Shown piece by piece: positions 63,277-64,000 of a stretch of DNA of 64,000 nt (position 1 is the stretch's first letter; every line of letters begins with the position of its first letter). The notes under the pieces were generated by a model. That model was not told the origin of the DNA, did not search any database, and worked only from the letters and a program-made list of their open reading frames with translations. The DNA lies in assembly GCA_003724185.1 (NCBI GenBank), contig RHGM01000001.1, positions 744,001 to 808,000 of the forward strand, written 5' to 3'. Origin of the DNA: Porphyrobacter sp. IPPAS B-1204. GTDB lineage: Bacteria; Pseudomonadota; Alphaproteobacteria; Sphingomonadales; Sphingomonadaceae. A program made the translations under genes and the position numbers.

Positions 63277-64000
63277 TCACGGCTGCACAGAGGTGGGTGC
63301 GCCGGTCTTGTACTTTTCGAACCACGCAAGGATGGCCGATGCCTTGGCCGCGCTCTGAGACGGACGGGCGGCGATACCGCCGTGGCTTGCGCCGGGGATC
63401 TTGACCAGCGCTGTCGGCACGCCGCGCAGCCGCAGCGCGGTGTAATATTGCTCGGACTCGCTCACCGGCGTGCGGAAATCCTCGGCGCCGACCACCACCA
63501 GTGTCGGTGTGGTGACATTGCCGACCAGCGACAGCGGCGATTGCTTCCAGTAAAGTTCCGGCTGCTCCCACGGCTGTGCGCCGAGCCAGTACCGCCCGAA
63601 GAAGGCCGGGTTATCGGCAGTCAGCACCTGCGTGGTCCAGTTGATCACCGGCTTCTGTGTCGCGGCGGCCTTGAACCGATTGGTCTTCCCGACGATCCAA
63701 CTGGTCAGCACCCCGCCGCCCGATCCGCCCGTGACGAACAGCGCTTCGGGATCGGCGACGCCTTGCGCAATCGCTTCGTCGACGATGCTGATGAGATCGT
63801 CATAGTCGTTGCCGGGATAGGCCTTGTCGATCCGGTTGGCGAAGTCCTCGCCGTAGCTGGTCGATCCGCGCGGATTGGCGGACAGCACGGCATAGCCTGC
63901 TGCGGCATAAAGCTGGTTGTCGGTGGCGAAATGCGGCCCATAGGCGGCAAAGGGCCCGCCGTGGATTTCTAGGATCAGCAGCACCCGCGTGCCTGCCACA
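63277..64000 (-). CDS. S9-family prolyl oligopeptidase, C-terminal catalytic part (runs off the window)
   Basis: The frame enters from the right edge and ends at 63277, giving the last 240 residues. It has EIHGGPFAAYG, LSANPRGSTSYGEDF (oxyanion region), the nucleophile in FVTGGSGGGVLTSW, the aspartate in VVGAEDFRTPVSES and the histidine in IPGASHGGIAARPS, the full catalytic triad of the acylaminoacyl-peptidase/DPP branch. A GTG near 63999 is an internal codon, not the start. It is convergent with the cysteine hydrolase gene. Confidence 0.93.
   Translation of the reverse strand, partial: VAGTRVLLILEIHGGPFAAYGPHFATDNQLYAAAGYAVLSANPRGSTSYGEDFANRIDKAYPGNDYDDLISIVDEAIAQGVADPEALFVTGGSGGGVLTSWIVGKTNRFKAAATQKPVINWTTQVLTADNPAFFGRYWLGAQPWEQPELYWKQSPLSLVGNVTTPTLVVVGAEDFRTPVSESEQYYTALRLRGVPTALVKIPGASHGGIAARPSQSAAKASAILAWFEKYKTGAPTSVQP

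Noticed and set aside
1..64000. tRNA, rRNA, CRISPR arrays, insertion sequences, integrases
   Set aside because: No cloverleaf-type sequences, repeat-spacer arrays, transposase or integrase motifs were seen on either strand.

Overview
The window is a GC-rich chromosomal stretch from an alphaproteobacterium. Gene content and protein style (TonB-dependent receptor, VWA lipoprotein, bacterial alternative oxidase, sulfide-oxidation genes, many overlapping ATGA and TGATG gene junctions) point to Sphingomonadales, most likely Erythrobacteraceae. That placement is inference. No rRNA, tRNA, CRISPR array, insertion sequence or prophage was seen.

1-25 kb is mainly housekeeping and catabolism. It holds a partial ATP-grasp gene, an alpha/beta hydrolase, an EF-hand/DUF3617 lipoprotein, uvrB, a serine carboxypeptidase, a DsbD-like protein, a UbiH-like monooxygenase, hemC-hemD with a frameshifted mitofilin/HemX-like gene, tsaD-gpsA-flippase, a VWA lipoprotein, a single-domain response regulator, and a coupled gcdH-maiA-fahA operon facing an alternative oxidase gene. 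An aldehyde dehydrogenase gene and an unrecognised 53-residue gene follow.

25-36 kb is a respiratory and sulfur region. A minus-strand series encodes a persulfide dioxygenase-like enzyme, two YeeE/YedE half-transporters, a DUF442 sulfurtransferase, a type II sulfide:quinone oxidoreductase and a SulP transporter. After a strong hairpin come cytochrome bd (cydAB), a DUF2474 peptide, a DCC-family protein and a lactate-oxidase-like flavoprotein. A peroxiredoxin gene and a cysteine-free BigR-like ArsR regulator diverge from it.

36-51 kb holds a sterol desaturase, a two-component system without a sensor domain, and a long operon: ABC importer, NikR-like regulator, two DUF1989 proteins, urea/guanidine carboxylase (split by a frameshift in a run of eight G) and allophanate hydrolase. 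The DUF1989 pair suggests guanidine as the substrate. The same dyad, TATTAC-N14-GTAATA, occurs before the first gene of this operon and just before the NikR-like gene. The regulator has lost three of the four nickel ligands.

51-63 kb is a catabolic island arranged around a GntR/FCD regulator. To the left are a racemase-fold protein without catalytic cysteines, two NTF2-like proteins and a TonB receptor. To the right are an HMG-CoA-lyase-like enzyme, HyuA, HyuB, a CaiB-type CoA-transferase and a cysteine hydrolase. Two identical TTGTATACAA palindromes mark the heads of both arms. The substrate is unknown, and this is the best candidate for an undescribed pathway. The window ends in a partial S9 peptidase gene.
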